DNA of 64,000 nt, taken from Gemmatimonadaceae bacterium (GTDB lineage Bacteria > Gemmatimonadota > Gemmatimonadetes > Gemmatimonadales > Gemmatimonadaceae). The position numbers and the translations under genes are program-made. Position 1 is the stretch's first letter. Each line of letters opens with the position of its first letter. The notes under the pieces were generated by a model. It did not search any database and was not told the origin of the DNA. It was given only the letters and a program-made list of their open reading frames with translations. The DNA is taken from positions 1,151,586-1,215,585 of the forward strand of contig JAHBVS010000001.1 of assembly GCA_019637445.1 (NCBI GenBank). The letters run 5' to 3'. Below are positions 18,838 to 26,452 of this stretch, in pieces.

Positions 18838-19470
18838 ATGCCCCGACGCGCCAAGGCCGACGACAACCCCTTCACGTTCCTCGGCGGACGCCTCTGGCTG
18901 GACTTCGTCAACACGGACGACGCGCTGCTGGGCCTGCGCCGGGATACCATCGCGAGCTTCGAGCGCTTCGTCGTCTGGTTGGAAGGGGCGCAGGTTGTCG
19001 ACTCCGAGCGCGCCGTCACGCTGCAGCGCCGCGCGACCGAGCAGCCGTCGGGTGCCGCGGCGGCGCTCGTGGAGGCACGACGCGTGCGCGCGGCGCTTCG
19101 CGCCCTCGCCGAGCGCGGCCGGGGACCTGACGGCGAGCGCGCGCGCGAGAGCGCGCTTGCCGAGATCAACCGCCTGCTGGGACGCAGCGTGGGCACACGG
19201 CGTGTCGAGATCTCGGAAACCGGCCGCTACGTACGCAGCTTTGTGCCGACTGGCGATGCCTTCGGCGGCCTCGTGATTCCCGTCGTTGAGTCGGCGGTGG
19301 ATTCGCTCGTCGCCGATGAGCTGCCGCGCATCAGGGTCTGCGCCGACCGACGATGCCCGCGCGTGTTCCTTGACCAGACGAAGTCCCGCACGCGCCGCTG
19401 GTGCGACATGGCCACCTGCGGCAACCGGGCGAAGGCGCTCAGGCTGCGGCGTCGTCGAGCGAACGCCTGA
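18838..19470 (+). CDS. CGNR zinc-finger/ABATE-domain protein
   Basis: A 210-residue protein. The N-terminal ABATE-like domain contains FTFLGGRLWLDFVNT. The C-terminal zinc finger has C168 and C173 (CADRRC) and C189 and C194 (CDMATCGNR), giving the CGNR signature, followed by a basic tail. Members are thought to be stress-linked transcription regulators. No Shine-Dalgarno before the ATG. Its 3' end overlaps the convergent sigma factor gene by 32 nt. Confidence 0.88.
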   Translation: MPRRAKADDNPFTFLGGRLWLDFVNTDDALLGLRRDTIASFERFVVWLEGAQVVDSERAVTLQRRATEQPSGAAAALVEARRVRAALRALAERGRGPDGERARESALAEINRLLGRSVGTRRVEISETGRYVRSFVPTGDAFGGLVIPVVESAVDSLVADELPRIRVCADRRCPRVFLDQTKSRTRRWCDMATCGNRAKALRLRRRRANA

Positions 19471-20065
19471 TGTAGCCCATCTCCTCCGCATAGCCGCGCA
19501 GCTGCGCCTGCAGCAGCCGGCGCCCGCGAAACAGCCTGGACTTGATGGTGCCCTCCGGCACACCAAGCAGTTGTGCGATCTCCCCGTAGCGCATGCCGTG
19601 CAGGTCGCTCATCAGCAGGGCGTCTCGGTATTCGTGGGGCAGCGCTCGCACCGCGTCGACGATTTCCTGGTCCACGAAAGAATCGTAGAAGCGCCCCTCG
19701 GGATCCACCTCGCCGACCGGCTCGAACAGCTCGCGCCCGTCATCGGCCTCGAGCGGCTGCACCTCGCGTGCGTCGATGCGGCGCTTCCGGCTCACGAAGG
19801 CATGGTAGAGGATGGTGAACAACCACGCCCTGATGTTCGTACCGAGCCGGTACTGATCCCAGCGCTGGAAGGCGCGAACCAAGGTGTCGGAGACGAGGTC
19901 CTCCGCATCCTCGCGCGAACGCGTGAGCTTCAGCGCGAACGCGTGCAACGCATCCAGCTGCGAGACCGCCTCGGCATCGAAGCGCGCGCGTCGCTCCGCC
20001 CGCGCGCGCTCTGCCGCACGGGCGTTGATGTCAAGGATGCCGCTGCCTGCCGCAATCGAAGCCAT
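19439..20065 (-). CDS. ECF-type RNA polymerase sigma factor
   Basis: A 208-residue sigma-70 family protein with region 2 (FALKLTRSREDAEDLVSDTL, then NIRAWLFTILYHAFVSRKRR) and region 4 (ALPHEYRDALLMSDLHGMRY, GEIAQLLGVPEGTIKSRLFR). An N-terminal extension of about 35 residues precedes region 2. No anti-sigma gene is adjacent: upstream lies the TetR gene and downstream the convergent CGNR gene. It is therefore regulated some other way or by a distant partner. GGAGAG lies 7 nt before the ATG. Confidence 0.92.
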   Translation of the reverse strand: MASIAAGSGILDINARAAERARAERRARFDAEAVSQLDALHAFALKLTRSREDAEDLVSDTLVRAFQRWDQYRLGTNIRAWLFTILYHAFVSRKRRIDAREVQPLEADDGRELFEPVGEVDPEGRFYDSFVDQEIVDAVRALPHEYRDALLMSDLHGMRYGEIAQLLGVPEGTIKSRLFRGRRLLQAQLRGYAEEMGYIRRSLDDAAA

Positions 20066-20087
20066 CGCGTTCTCTCCGGTCCCAGTG

Positions 20088-20684
20088 CTAAGGCGTCACG
20101 CCGCGGCGCAGGTGACCGGACACGAATCGCTTCAGGTCCGCCGCCACGCTGTGCATCAGGCTCACATCGCGCTTCATCCGCGCCACCGTTGTTGCGCCCT
20201 CTAGCGTCGCCACGATGAAGCGCGCCAGCCGCAGGGGATCCGCATCGTCCTCGAGCCGATCCTCGATCTGGGCCAGCAACCCGGCAATCTCCTCCGTCCA
20301 CGAGCGGAAGACGCGGGCAATGCGCACGCGAAATCCCTCGTCCATCGACGCCATCTCCGTGGCCAGCGCACCGAAGGGCGAGGCCAGCCGGCCGCTGCGG
20401 TCGGCCTGCATGGCCACCACGGAGTCGATGAAAACGTGCAGGCGCTCCAAGGGATCCAACGACTGCTCACGCAGAATGTGGAGGCCCCGGTCGGCGAGCA
20501 CGTCGAACTGCCGCGCCAACACCTCGTGCCCCAACGCGTCCTTGGACTTGAAGTAGTGATAGAAGTGACTCTTGCCGCTCAGTCCGGCCTTCGCGATGAC
20601 GTCGTCCACCGACGTCTGCACGAAGCCCCGCTCGGCAATCAGCTCAGCGGCCGCGTCAAGGATCTGTAGTCGCTTCTGGCTCAC
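20088..20684 (-). CDS. TetR/AcrR-family repressor
   Basis: A 198-residue regulator. The N-terminal helix-turn-helix is QILDAAAELIAERGFVQTSV, DDVIAKAGLSGKSHFYHYFK. The C-terminal ligand/dimer domain contains AMQADRSGRLASPFGALATE, which resembles the LmrA/YxaF-type C-terminal domain. GTG start. A perfect 9-bp inverted repeat 8 nt upstream of the start is the probable operator, implying autorepression. The ECF sigma gene follows 22 nt downstream, so both may be under this control. The ligand is unknown. Confidence 0.88.
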   Translation of the reverse strand: MSQKRLQILDAAAELIAERGFVQTSVDDVIAKAGLSGKSHFYHYFKSKDALGHEVLARQFDVLADRGLHILREQSLDPLERLHVFIDSVVAMQADRSGRLASPFGALATEMASMDEGFRVRIARVFRSWTEEIAGLLAQIEDRLEDDADPLRLARFIVATLEGATTVARMKRDVSLMHSVAADLKRFVSGHLRRGVTP

Positions 20685-20692
20685 GGAAGGCA

Positions 20693-20716
20693 GATTAGGA
20701 CCAGCCAGTCCTAATC
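20693..20716. promoter_or_regulatory. Palindromic operator of the TetR gene
   Basis: Perfect inverted repeat GATTAGGAC - CAGCCA - GTCCTAATC (9-bp arms, 6-nt spacer) directly upstream of the TetR start. Size and spacing fit TetR-dimer sites. Autoregulation is inferred from position. Confidence 0.65.
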
Positions 20717-20864
20717 ACAAGCCGAGCCCGTATTCAGCGCATAACACGTTGTATCACAATGCGTTATGAGCTGGACAAGTTCTCGGACTACTTTGTGAAA
20801 GACGGAGCGAACTGGGCTGGCCAGAGCTCGCAAGGCCATCTCGCGTAGCCGCCGCGTCGCGCCG

Positions 20865-23489
20865 CTACCGACCCCTGCGTCGCTTGCCCTTCGGCACCGG
20901 TGGACGTCCTCTCGGCCCGCGCTTTCCACCATCCCGGTCGCCGCGATCGCGTTGGGGTCGGCCTGCGCCGCTCGGCTTACGCGCCACCTCCTCACGCATC
21001 CAGGGGCGCGATAGTTCCTCCTGCGCCTCAGCGAGCGTCTCCGTCTTGATGGTCCCGCGTGCGCCGCGTCCGACCGCGATTCGCAGCGGGCGGTCCAGCG
21101 TCGGCAATTCCTCATCCACGAGCGTGCGCGCCAGCTTCTCGTTGAGCTGCAGCCTCGCGACGCCGCGCGGCCCCTCGGGCGTCTCCTCCACCTCGTAGTG
21201 GATGGAGACCGGGCGGTCCCGTACCACAACCTGCGCCGGCAGTGCCATCCAGCGCTCGCGCTCAGACGCGTCAACGATCTCGTCCGGATCGAACGTCAGC
21301 GCCGCCGACTTGAACTGCGCCAGCGAGCCGACGGCGGCCAACGCCTTCTCGTACCAGTCCGCCAACTCCTGTTGCGACAGCCGGGCGGTGCGCCCTCCGC
21401 TGCGCCGCCACACCTCACGCACCTGGTCAATCATCGGGCGATTCCGCGGCACCGCCGCGTGCCGCGCCTCTCCACGCGCCAGCGCGTCGGCCAGCACGCG
21501 TCGGGCTTCGTCCTCCTGCCCCGGTGGGAACTCCTGCAGCGCCTCACGCTCGCGTTCCAACTCGAACCCGAAGTACGTGAGCCGCCGCTCCAGGGCCAAT
21601 GGCCGCTCGCGTTGCGACGGGTCGTACACGAGACGAGGCTCGTGACCGATGGCCTGCGCCCGCACGAGATCGCGCGAGAGCTGCGTGCCCTCGATCGCCG
21701 CGCGCGGCACGCCGAACTTGTCGGCGAAATAGCGCAGCGTCCCCGCAATGGGTCCCCAGCTGCCGCAGACGCTGGTCTTCGAGACGCGCGCTTCGTCGCC
21801 GTCCGCTGTCTCCTCGTCGATCACCAACGCAAACGGCATCACCTTGGCCAGCAACTCGACCCAGCGTTTCTCGATCTCTGCCGTGGCCTTCGGCATCGTG
21901 CGCGGCAGGGGCAGGCCCACCGAGCGGTAGATCGAGGCCATCGCCAGCGCCGAGTCCTCCAAGGCCTTCACCAACACGCCACGCCCTTCCGCCCAGCGCT
22001 CGACACTCTCGTCGAACATCTGCCGCGGCAGGCCATAGACCTCGCCGAGGTAACCGCAGCGCGTGAAGGCCTCGGCGTAGACGTTGTAGGTCGTGAGGTG
22101 GTCGCTGCCCGGCACGACGAGACCGGCGAGGTCGCGATCCTCGCGCGTCATCCGATGCAGCGACTCCACGCTCGCCATCACCGCCACATAGGGCAGCAGC
22201 GTGTCGTCGCAGTGCACGAGCAACTCTGCCCAGGGCCGGTCCACCGGCATCGCCTCCACCGACTTGCCGTAAACCGTGAGACGCCCCTGATCGATGATGC
22301 CGCGCGACTCCAGGAACTGGACGGCCGCTCGGTACGACTGCCGGTCGAGCGGCACCGGCAGGTCGAGCTCGTCGGCCCGCACGCCGAGCGCCGCGCAGGT
22401 GAGCGCCACGCGTTCGGAATCGCCCGCGAGCTGGAAGTCCGGCGCCGTGGGTTCGAGTCGGTCGAATCGGATGTCGCGGTCCGACAGGATGTACACGCGC
22501 CCGCCCGCCACGCGGCCGTGCACGCGGCCGGCCATCTGCAGGATCTCGTTCGCGCCCAGATGCAGGCGCGTCAGCACGTTGCGGCCGCGCTCCACCACGT
22601 TCGCAAACCGCGTGTCGTCGATGACCACCGTGTCGAGCCCCTGCACGTTCAGCGCGCTCTGTCCGGCCGCCGTCATCGCCAAGAGGAAAGGCTTGCGCAC
22701 CTCGCCTTCAAGGAACGGGCGGATCACGCGGATCGGCTCGCCCCCGTGGTAGAACGCCACCTCGAGCCGCTGATACCGCGCGCCGGCATCGGTCGCCACA
22801 TCCTCCACGGCCGCGCGCGTGGGCAGGAACACGCCAACACCACGCTTCTCACGGATCGTGCGCTGCAGGAAGCGGTCGTCGAGGAAGCTCATCGGCTTCT
22901 TTCGCACGACTTCCACCGTCGCGGCCTTGGCAGGATCGAAGGCCGACGACTCCACCACGGCCGCCGCGTTGAGGTAGCGCGAGTAGAAGCGGGGGTCCAC
23001 CGTCGCGCTCAGCCACACGAAGCGGCAACCGGTGCGCTTGCCCAACGCGAGGCAGAGCTCCAGCTCGGCGCTCGTCTGGTGGATCTCGTCCACCACCAGG
23101 GTGTCGTGCGGACGGATGTCACCGTCCTGGAACCACCGCCGCGCGATGCCGGTCGTCACGATCACCACGTTCCAGGTCGGGGTCTCGGGTGTGGCCTCGC
23201 GTTCGCGGTTCACCACGCCGACCCGCAGGTCGTCGGTGTCGAGCAGCACCTTGGCGATTGGCTTCACGCTCAGGGTCTTGCCCGTGCCCGTCCCAGCGAC
23301 GATTCCGAAGCCCTGGCGCGGCTGCGCGTCCGAGGTGCCGAGTTCGGTGGCAAGTCGCTGCAGTTCGGCGCCGCGCGAGCGCCAGAGGACGGTCTCGATG
23401 TCCAACGTGAACGCGAGCTCAATGGTCTCGCAGGCCGCGCGCGTGGGCGCGATGACGATGATGCGACCTCGCGCCCCACCGGCGCGCAC
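20865..23489 (-). CDS. DEAH-type (DEIH) superfamily 2 helicase
   Basis: An 874-residue ATP-dependent nucleic-acid helicase. Motif I is GTGTGKT (about residues 66-72), motif II VVDEIHQ, motif III LSATV, motif V near MTAAGQSALNVQGLDTVVID and motif VI QMAGRVHGR, as in the HrpA/HrpB group. The tail is strongly basic and Arg/Gly/Pro-rich (about residues 845-874), suggesting RNA binding. The frame stays open upstream of the GTG at 23489 back into the neighbouring gene with no other ATG/GTG/TTG seen and no Shine-Dalgarno, so the true N-terminus is uncertain. The family typically carries residues before RIIVIAPTRAACETIE. Confidence 0.82.
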   Translation of the reverse strand: MRAGGARGRIIVIAPTRAACETIELAFTLDIETVLWRSRGAELQRLATELGTSDAQPRQGFGIVAGTGTGKTLSVKPIAKVLLDTDDLRVGVVNREREATPETPTWNVVIVTTGIARRWFQDGDIRPHDTLVVDEIHQTSAELELCLALGKRTGCRFVWLSATVDPRFYSRYLNAAAVVESSAFDPAKAATVEVVRKKPMSFLDDRFLQRTIREKRGVGVFLPTRAAVEDVATDAGARYQRLEVAFYHGGEPIRVIRPFLEGEVRKPFLLAMTAAGQSALNVQGLDTVVIDDTRFANVVERGRNVLTRLHLGANEILQMAGRVHGRVAGGRVYILSDRDIRFDRLEPTAPDFQLAGDSERVALTCAALGVRADELDLPVPLDRQSYRAAVQFLESRGIIDQGRLTVYGKSVEAMPVDRPWAELLVHCDDTLLPYVAVMASVESLHRMTREDRDLAGLVVPGSDHLTTYNVYAEAFTRCGYLGEVYGLPRQMFDESVERWAEGRGVLVKALEDSALAMASIYRSVGLPLPRTMPKATAEIEKRWVELLAKVMPFALVIDEETADGDEARVSKTSVCGSWGPIAGTLRYFADKFGVPRAAIEGTQLSRDLVRAQAIGHEPRLVYDPSQRERPLALERRLTYFGFELEREREALQEFPPGQEDEARRVLADALARGEARHAAVPRNRPMIDQVREVWRRSGGRTARLSQQELADWYEKALAAVGSLAQFKSAALTFDPDEIVDASERERWMALPAQVVVRDRPVSIHYEVEETPEGPRGVARLQLNEKLARTLVDEELPTLDRPLRIAVGRGARGTIKTETLAEAQEELSRPWMREEVARKPSGAGRPQRDRGDRDGGKRGPRGRPPVPKGKRRRGR

Positions 23490-23551
23490 AAAGGCATCGT
23501 GGTCCGGCGGGAGATACTGGTCCCGGACCCGACGCAGGCCCTGCGGGTCGG

Positions 23552-24109
23552 CTACGACTGCCGCTCCCCGAGCTCCAAGCTCGAGGAGGTCAGCGAATCC
23601 GGCTTGGGCTTGGGCGGCGTCCGCGTCCGCGAGGGCTGCGGCACGGGTGGCGTGCGGTCCGGCGTCTTGCTGCGCTGGGCCGGGCGCGCGCTGTCACGCG
23701 ACGGGGTCGGCACGCGGCGACCCGCGGAATCACGGGCAGCCGAGTCGCGCGCGGTTCCGCTGCCGCGACGCGTCGGCATTGGAATCACCACACGGCGCGC
23801 GCTGCTATCCGCCCGCGACGGACGCGGATGCGTGCGGAACCCGCGAATCTCGAGCTCACGACTGCGCGTCGGGCCGAACACCACCACGCCGTTGGCGGGC
23901 TTCTGCCGTAGGGCGGTCTGGCAGTCGGTCGGTGCCGGCTGCTGTTGGGGCGGCACGCCCTCCATCCAGATCCGGCACTTGCCGACCGGCGGCCGCATGT
24001 CCTCCGGCATATCGCGCGGCAGGTCAGGCTCGGTCGAACGCCGCTGCCCCTGCGCCGCAATCGGCGTCAGCGATATCAGGAGAATCAGGGCGGCTGGGCG
24101 GAACAGCAT
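23552..24109 (-). CDS. Secreted proline/serine-rich protein with a Cys pair
   Basis: A 185-residue protein. The signal peptide is MLFRPAALILLISLTPIAAQ. After it, a short conserved-looking domain reads PPVGKCRIWMEGVPPQQQPA and PTDCQTALRQKPANGVVVFG, with two Cys that could form a disulfide. I recall a similar G-x-C-R-x-W pattern in Gemmatimonadota secreted proteins. The C-terminal 90 residues are low-complexity Ser/Arg/Pro/Asp. Start set at 24109, the first Met of the signal peptide; an ATG at 24142 is an alternative. Between pfkA and the helicase, same strand. Function unknown. Confidence 0.6.
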   Translation of the reverse strand: MLFRPAALILLISLTPIAAQGQRRSTEPDLPRDMPEDMRPPVGKCRIWMEGVPPQQQPAPTDCQTALRQKPANGVVVFGPTRSRELEIRGFRTHPRPSRADSSARRVVIPMPTRRGSGTARDSAARDSAGRRVPTPSRDSARPAQRSKTPDRTPPVPQPSRTRTPPKPKPDSLTSSSLELGERQS

Positions 24110-24179
24110 CGGGAATCGACCGGAGGGACTGGGGGTGCTCATACCCACACCCCACGCGACGGTTCGGGCCGGCGATGGG

Positions 24180-25262
24180 TCACTTGTCACCGAAGTTGAT
24201 GCCCAGGCGCCTTGCGGTCTGCACGACGTCGTGGGTCGGGTCCACCCGCTTCGCCTCCTTGAGCGCGTCCACGATGGGCACGGTCACGATGTGGGGCGTC
24301 TGCAGCGCCACCATATGCCCCCACTTCTGGTCCGCCACCGCCTGCGCCGCCGCCCCGCCAAAGCGCGTCGCCAGGAGCCGGTCGTAACCCGTCGGCATCC
24401 CACCGCGTTGCAGGTGCCCCAAGACCATCGAGCGCGCCTCCTTGCCCGTGCGGTCCTGAATCTCCTTGGCAATCCGCGACGCGATGCCGCCCACGCGGCG
24501 ATTCTGCCCCGGCATCGACTCCCCGATGATCGACACCTTGCCGTCCGAGTCGGTCGCACCTTCTGCCACCACCACGATCGCGAACTTGCGCCCAGCCCTG
24601 TCGCGCTCCGTGATGGCCCGGCACACGTGGTCGATGTGCCAGGGGATCTCGGGCAGCAGGATCACATCGGCCGTGCCCGCCACGCCCGAATGCAGCGCAA
24701 TGAACCCCGCGTCGCGGCCCATCACCTCCAGCACCATCACGCGGTCGTGGCTCTCGGCGGTCGTGTGCAGCTTGTCGATGGCCTCGATCGCCGTCTGCAC
24801 CGCCGTGTCGAAGCCGAAGGTCGTGACCGTGCCCGATACATCGTTGTCGATGGTCTTCGGCACGCCCACGACGCGCATCCCCTTCTCCACCAACCGTTGC
24901 GCGATGGCCAGCGAGCCGTCGCCGCCGATGGCGATCAAGGCCTGGATGCCGAGACTGCGCGCGTTCTCGATCATCTCGTCCGACCGATCGATCTCCTTGT
25001 AACTGCCGTCCGCCTGCAGCACCGGAAACTCGAAGGGATTCCCGCGATTCGTCGTGCGCAGGATGGTACCGCCGAGGTGCGCGATGCCCCGCACCGTATC
25101 GGCGGTCATCGGGATGATCTCGTCCTCGCCGAGCAGGCCTGCGTATCCTCGCTTGATGCCGAGCACCGACCACCCGCGGCCAAGGGCCGAGAGCGTCGCG
25201 GCACGAATGACGGCGTTCAGCCCTGGGGCATCACCGCCGCCTGTGGATATCGCAATGCGCAT
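24180..25262 (-). CDS. pfkA: 6-phosphofructokinase
   Basis: A 360-residue glycolytic kinase of fructose 6-phosphate. It has the nucleotide loop STGGGDAPGLNAVIR, GGDGS (residues 113-117), the catalytic PKTIDNDVSGT (D139 is the base), MGRDAGFIAL and LGHLQRGG. G116 (E. coli position 104) is the residue typical of ATP users, while K136 (E. coli position 124) is typical of PPi and mixed group III enzymes. It therefore belongs to the group III clade but probably uses ATP. It starts 31 nt downstream of the selenoprotein gene on the same strand. Confidence 0.93.
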   Translation of the reverse strand: MRIAISTGGGDAPGLNAVIRAATLSALGRGWSVLGIKRGYAGLLGEDEIIPMTADTVRGIAHLGGTILRTTNRGNPFEFPVLQADGSYKEIDRSDEMIENARSLGIQALIAIGGDGSLAIAQRLVEKGMRVVGVPKTIDNDVSGTVTTFGFDTAVQTAIEAIDKLHTTAESHDRVMVLEVMGRDAGFIALHSGVAGTADVILLPEIPWHIDHVCRAITERDRAGRKFAIVVVAEGATDSDGKVSIIGESMPGQNRRVGGIASRIAKEIQDRTGKEARSMVLGHLQRGGMPTGYDRLLATRFGGAAAQAVADQKWGHMVALQTPHIVTVPIVDALKEAKRVDPTHDVVQTARRLGINFGDK

Positions 25263-25293
25263 CGCGAGGAACGAGTGGGGGATACGCGGTCGC

Positions 25294-25524
25294 CTAGCCC
25301 AACCGCGCGTCGATCAGCTGCAGCACCTCACCCGGCTGGGCGTGCCGGCCAAGCTGCTTCTTGGAGAACACCAACTGGTCGTCGAGGAACACCTCGAACA
25401 CGCCGCCGCCCGAGGGGGTCAGGCCCACCTCGGCCTCCGGCCAACGATCCCGCAACGCGGCCGCCAAACTGACGGCCCGGGGTTCGTAGTTTCAAACCGT
25501 GCAGTATTCGATGACGAGCTTCAT
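25294..25524 (-). CDS. SelW-like selenoprotein with in-frame UGA (Sec) codon
   Basis: A 76-residue Rdx (SelT/SelW/SelH) family protein with a thioredoxin-like fold, presumed thiol/selenol redox. Codons 1-11 read M-K-L-V-I-E-Y-C-T-V-UGA, and the frame then runs to a TAG at 25294 without another stop: NYEPRAVSLAAALRDRW, then GGGVFEVFLDDQ, LVFSKKQLGRH and PGEVLQLIDARLG. C8-x-x-U11 followed by NYxPRA is exactly the family redox motif, and the post-UGA sequence is fully family-like, which argues against a dead gene. A SECIS-like hairpin follows the UGA. No Shine-Dalgarno: the ATG abuts a repeat element. Likely cotranscribed with pfkA. No sel genes are in the window. Confidence 0.85.
25459..25477 (-). 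promoter_or_regulatory. Bacterial SECIS-like hairpin
   Basis: Immediately 3' of the UGA (25492-25494) the mRNA can fold GGCCGUC - AGUUU - GGCGGCC: seven pairs including one G-U. The loop begins 22 nt after the UGA and has G as its second base. This agrees with the known bacterial SECIS pattern (short apical loop with an early G, about 16-37 nt after UGA). An outer CCCG/CGGG helix (25478-25481 with 25449-25452) may extend it. Confidence 0.6.
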
Positions 25525-25661
25525 GACGGCGGATGGAGGACGGAGGACGGAGGACGAAGGCTCGATCTCGAATATGGAAGATGACCGCGAGCGCGGCAGG
25601 CGTCCATCCTTGCCGCCTCAGTGCTTCCCTGCCGAACCTCCCTCCTCCGTCCTCCGTCCTC
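25525..25661. repeat. Inverted repeat of GGAGGACG words (dispersed family)
   Basis: Left arm 25536-25556 consists of GAGGACGG units. Right arm 25641-25661 is its reverse complement apart from a few bases, starting directly at the lipoprotein stop. The stretch GACGGCGGATGGAGGA at 25525-25540 recurs on the opposite strand at 50122-50137, and ACGGAGGACGAAGG recurs at 49150-49163. It could fold as a terminator for the lipoprotein gene. It also forms the entire 5' flank of the selenoprotein gene. Confidence 0.7.
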
Positions 25662-25913
25662 TCACCTTTGATATGGCACCCCTGTCACGTTCGCCATCCG
25701 GTAGACCGCCGTGTCGTGCTTGGCGATGATGCCGCCGAGCGAGTCCAGGGTGGCCTGCATGTCCGCCATCTGCAGTCCCATCTGGTTGATGGCGTCGGCG
25801 ATGTCATTGAGCTGTTGCTGCTGGTCCATCACCTGCTGCGGGTCCTGATAGCAGGCACCGAGTGTCATGAGCGAACTCGCGGCCAACGTGCGCAGGAGTC
25901 GAGTGGGGGACAT
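25662..25913 (-). CDS. Small lipoprotein with coiled-coil
   Basis: An 83-residue protein. The signal peptide ends in the lipobox TLGAC, so C22 or so would be lipidated. The mature part (QQVMDQQQQLNDIADAINQM, then GLQMADMQATLDSLGGIIAK) has a heptad-like pattern, suggesting a small coiled-coil resembling Lpp-type envelope proteins. Start at 25913, the ATG that opens the signal peptide. A TAGATT box lies about 60 nt upstream. Confidence 0.75.
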   Translation of the reverse strand: MSPTRLLRTLAASSLMTLGACYQDPQQVMDQQQQLNDIADAINQMGLQMADMQATLDSLGGIIAKHDTAVYRMANVTGVPYQR

Positions 25914-25974
25914 CACGGACCTCGGGGGAAGATTGGATGCGGGCGGCCACGGATCGGTCACGCCATCGCGCGCG

Positions 25975-25980
25975 AATCTA
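25975..25980 (-). promoter_or_regulatory. Candidate -10 box TAGATT
   Basis: The minus strand reads GGCTAGATTCGCG, close to the ACGCTAGATTTC boxes at 285 and 6549, and lies upstream of the lipoprotein gene in the gap with the divergent pseudopilin gene. Inferred. Confidence 0.3.
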
Positions 25981-26015
25981 GCCACCCTCGGTTCGTCCCG
26001 TGACCGGAGTCCCCA

Positions 26016-26441
26016 ATGCGCCGCGGCGTCACCCTCGCCGAACTCGTCGTCACCTGCACGCTGATCGGCCTCGTCGCGGGAATCGCCATCCCGCGCAGTC
26101 GCGATGTGCTCGACGGCCTGCGACTGCGGCAGGCGGCCCACGAGGTCTCCGCCGCTCTGATGCTCACCCGCGCCGCAGCCATCCGGCGCGGCGAACTCGC
26201 GCGCCTCATCGTGGACAGTGCGCAGGGCAGCCTGCGCATCGAGTCCGGCGGCGACACCCTGCACCAACGCCACCTCGCCAAGCTGCACTACGTGAGCCTG
26301 CGCGCCTCGCGCGACACCATCACCTATGCGCCGTCGGGGATGGGATTCGGCCTGGCCAACTCGACCATCGTGGTGCGGATCCGCCAGCGCGCGGAGACAC
26401 TGACCGTGGCGCGGTTGGGACGGGTGCGGGAGAGTTACTAA
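26016..26441 (+). CDS. Type II pseudopilin/prepilin (GspH-like)
   Basis: A 141-residue protein with a type IV prepilin leader: MRRG cleaved before VTLAELVV, with the Glu five residues into the mature part and a hydrophobic helix to residue 25 (VVTCTLIGLVAGIAIPRSRD). The rest has the alpha/beta pilin head (AAHEVSAALMLTRAAAIRRG, typical of GspH/FimT minor pseudopilins). No other secretion genes are adjacent, so it is an orphan minor pseudopilin relying on machinery elsewhere. Confidence 0.85.
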   Translation: MRRGVTLAELVVTCTLIGLVAGIAIPRSRDVLDGLRLRQAAHEVSAALMLTRAAAIRRGELARLIVDSAQGSLRIESGGDTLHQRHLAKLHYVSLRASRDTITYAPSGMGFGLANSTIVVRIRQRAETLTVARLGRVRESY

Positions 26442-26452
26442 ACGGCAGTGGT

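Noticed and set aside
21198..25472. A 1424-codon open frame on the plus strand
   Set aside because: It lies antisense to the helicase, secreted-protein and pfkA genes and even across the selenoprotein gene. Its product is low-complexity Arg/His-rich with no domains; GC-rich codon bias keeps the antisense frame open.
25492..25494. The UGA treated as a true stop, with a 10-residue peptide or pseudogene
   Set aside because: The sequence after UGA stays in frame for 65 codons with full family conservation and a SECIS-like hairpin, which decay would not preserve.
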